From Desulfocapsa sulfexigens (GTDB lineage Bacteria > Desulfobacterota > Desulfobulbia > Desulfobulbales > Desulfocapsaceae): DNA of 6,834 nt. Under the pieces are notes generated by a model, which saw nothing but the letters and a program-made list of their open reading frames with translations, was not told where the DNA came from and did no database searches. Numbering within the stretch: position 1 is the stretch's first letter; the number at the start of each line of letters is the position of its first letter. This document shows positions 6,611 to 6,834 of this stretch, in pieces. The translations under genes and the position numbers were made by a program. Location: positions 1 through 6,834 of the forward strand of contig DYNG01000041.1 in the NCBI GenBank assembly GCA_020721165.1, given 5' to 3'.

Positions 6611-6834
6611 TTGTTTAAGTCTTTAACAAGTCGCTTGAAATATGGTTTATATCGTTTGAAAGATAAAAGTTCTTTTTGGATATTTAAAGAGTTAATATCT
6701 CGATCTTTTTATTTATTTGCGAGCGTTTTGTTTTTTCCATTTTGCATAGTCGGGCATTTGGTTGGATATCGAAGATTCTCAGTTATTGTAAGTCGAATCG
6801 GACATCTTGCGGTTGAGCCTGACTGTTTTTTGAA
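6611..6834 (+). CDS. Partial gene, TIGR04372-like putative glycosyltransferase (3' end outside window)
   Basis: An open frame runs from the codon after a TAG (6551-6553) to the last base and translates into protein-like sequence. The end reads RFSVIVSRIGHLAVEPDCFL, and the RIGHLAxEPD/ExxL signature is the one I associate with the TIGR04372 putative glycosyltransferase family; this is from memory, not a search. Just before it is a hydrophobic stretch, SFYLFASVLFFPFCIVGHLVG, which could be a single membrane or membrane-dipping segment, after a Lys/Arg-rich leader. No ATG or GTG occurs in this frame upstream of the motif. The start given is TTG at 6611; TTG at 6635 or ATT at 6605 are possible, and the frame stays open back to 6554, so the true 5' end is uncertain. 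The gap to the previous stop is about 44 bp. Low GC (27% over 6601-6660) matches the AT-rich half of the locus. Coding status is likely; the start is a guess. Confidence 0.55.
   Translation, partial: MFKSLTSRLKYGLYRLKDKSSFWIFKELISRSFYLFASVLFFPFCIVGHLVGYRRFSVIVSRIGHLAVEPDCFL

Noticed and set aside
1..6834. CRISPR array, tRNA, insertion sequence or phage signal
   Set aside because: No regularly spaced repeats, cloverleaf-like stretch, transposase frame or terminal inverted repeats were seen on reading the window.

Overview
This window is a piece of a surface-polysaccharide (O-antigen or capsule type) locus, all on the + strand. The ABC-2 permease plus ATPase pair closely resembles Wzm/Wzt exporters, which points to a Gram-negative bacterium that builds a glycan in the cytoplasm and exports it through an ABC transporter. 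The phylum is not fixed by the sequence. None of the gene starts has a convincing Shine-Dalgarno motif at the usual distance. Base composition is moderate and patchy, from about 37% to 53% GC by hand counts.

Layout. Positions 2-223 hold the C-terminal end of a TPR-repeat protein. An AT-rich gap of 80 bp (about 17% GC over 241-300) leads to a free-standing, low-GC gene at 304-1113 for a TylF/MycF-like methyltransferase. After another 86 bp gap comes a tightly packed run that looks like one operon: class I SAM methyltransferase (1200-1874), three-part Zn-finger/SAM/Rossmann methyltransferase (1871-3007), RmlD-like reductase (3014-3868), ABC-2 permease (3865-4653), ABC ATPase (4661-5422) and an uncharacterised 385-residue protein (5409-6566). 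Junctions are 4 bp overlap, 6 bp gap, 4 bp overlap, 7 bp gap and 14 bp overlap. The window ends inside a further coding region (from about 6611) whose visible end carries a motif I associate with the TIGR04372 putative glycosyltransferase family.

How the genes may work together (inference). The three-part methyltransferase followed by an RmlD-like reductase would suit methylation of a 4-keto nucleotide sugar followed by ketone reduction. The other two methyltransferases could add O-methyl groups to the sugar or chain end. The Wzm/Wzt pair would export the glycan. The 385-residue protein and the partial last gene are the only candidates here for glycan assembly; no ordinary GT-A or GT-B glycosyltransferase is recognisable. 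Nucleotide-sugar synthases such as RmlA/RmlB and the outer-membrane export genes are not in the window.

The most notable points are the uncharacterised 385-residue family next to the TIGR04372-like gene, a sharp fall in GC (50% to 37%) inside the reductase gene near 3420 that suggests mosaic assembly of the locus, and altered active-site motifs in two of the methyltransferases.
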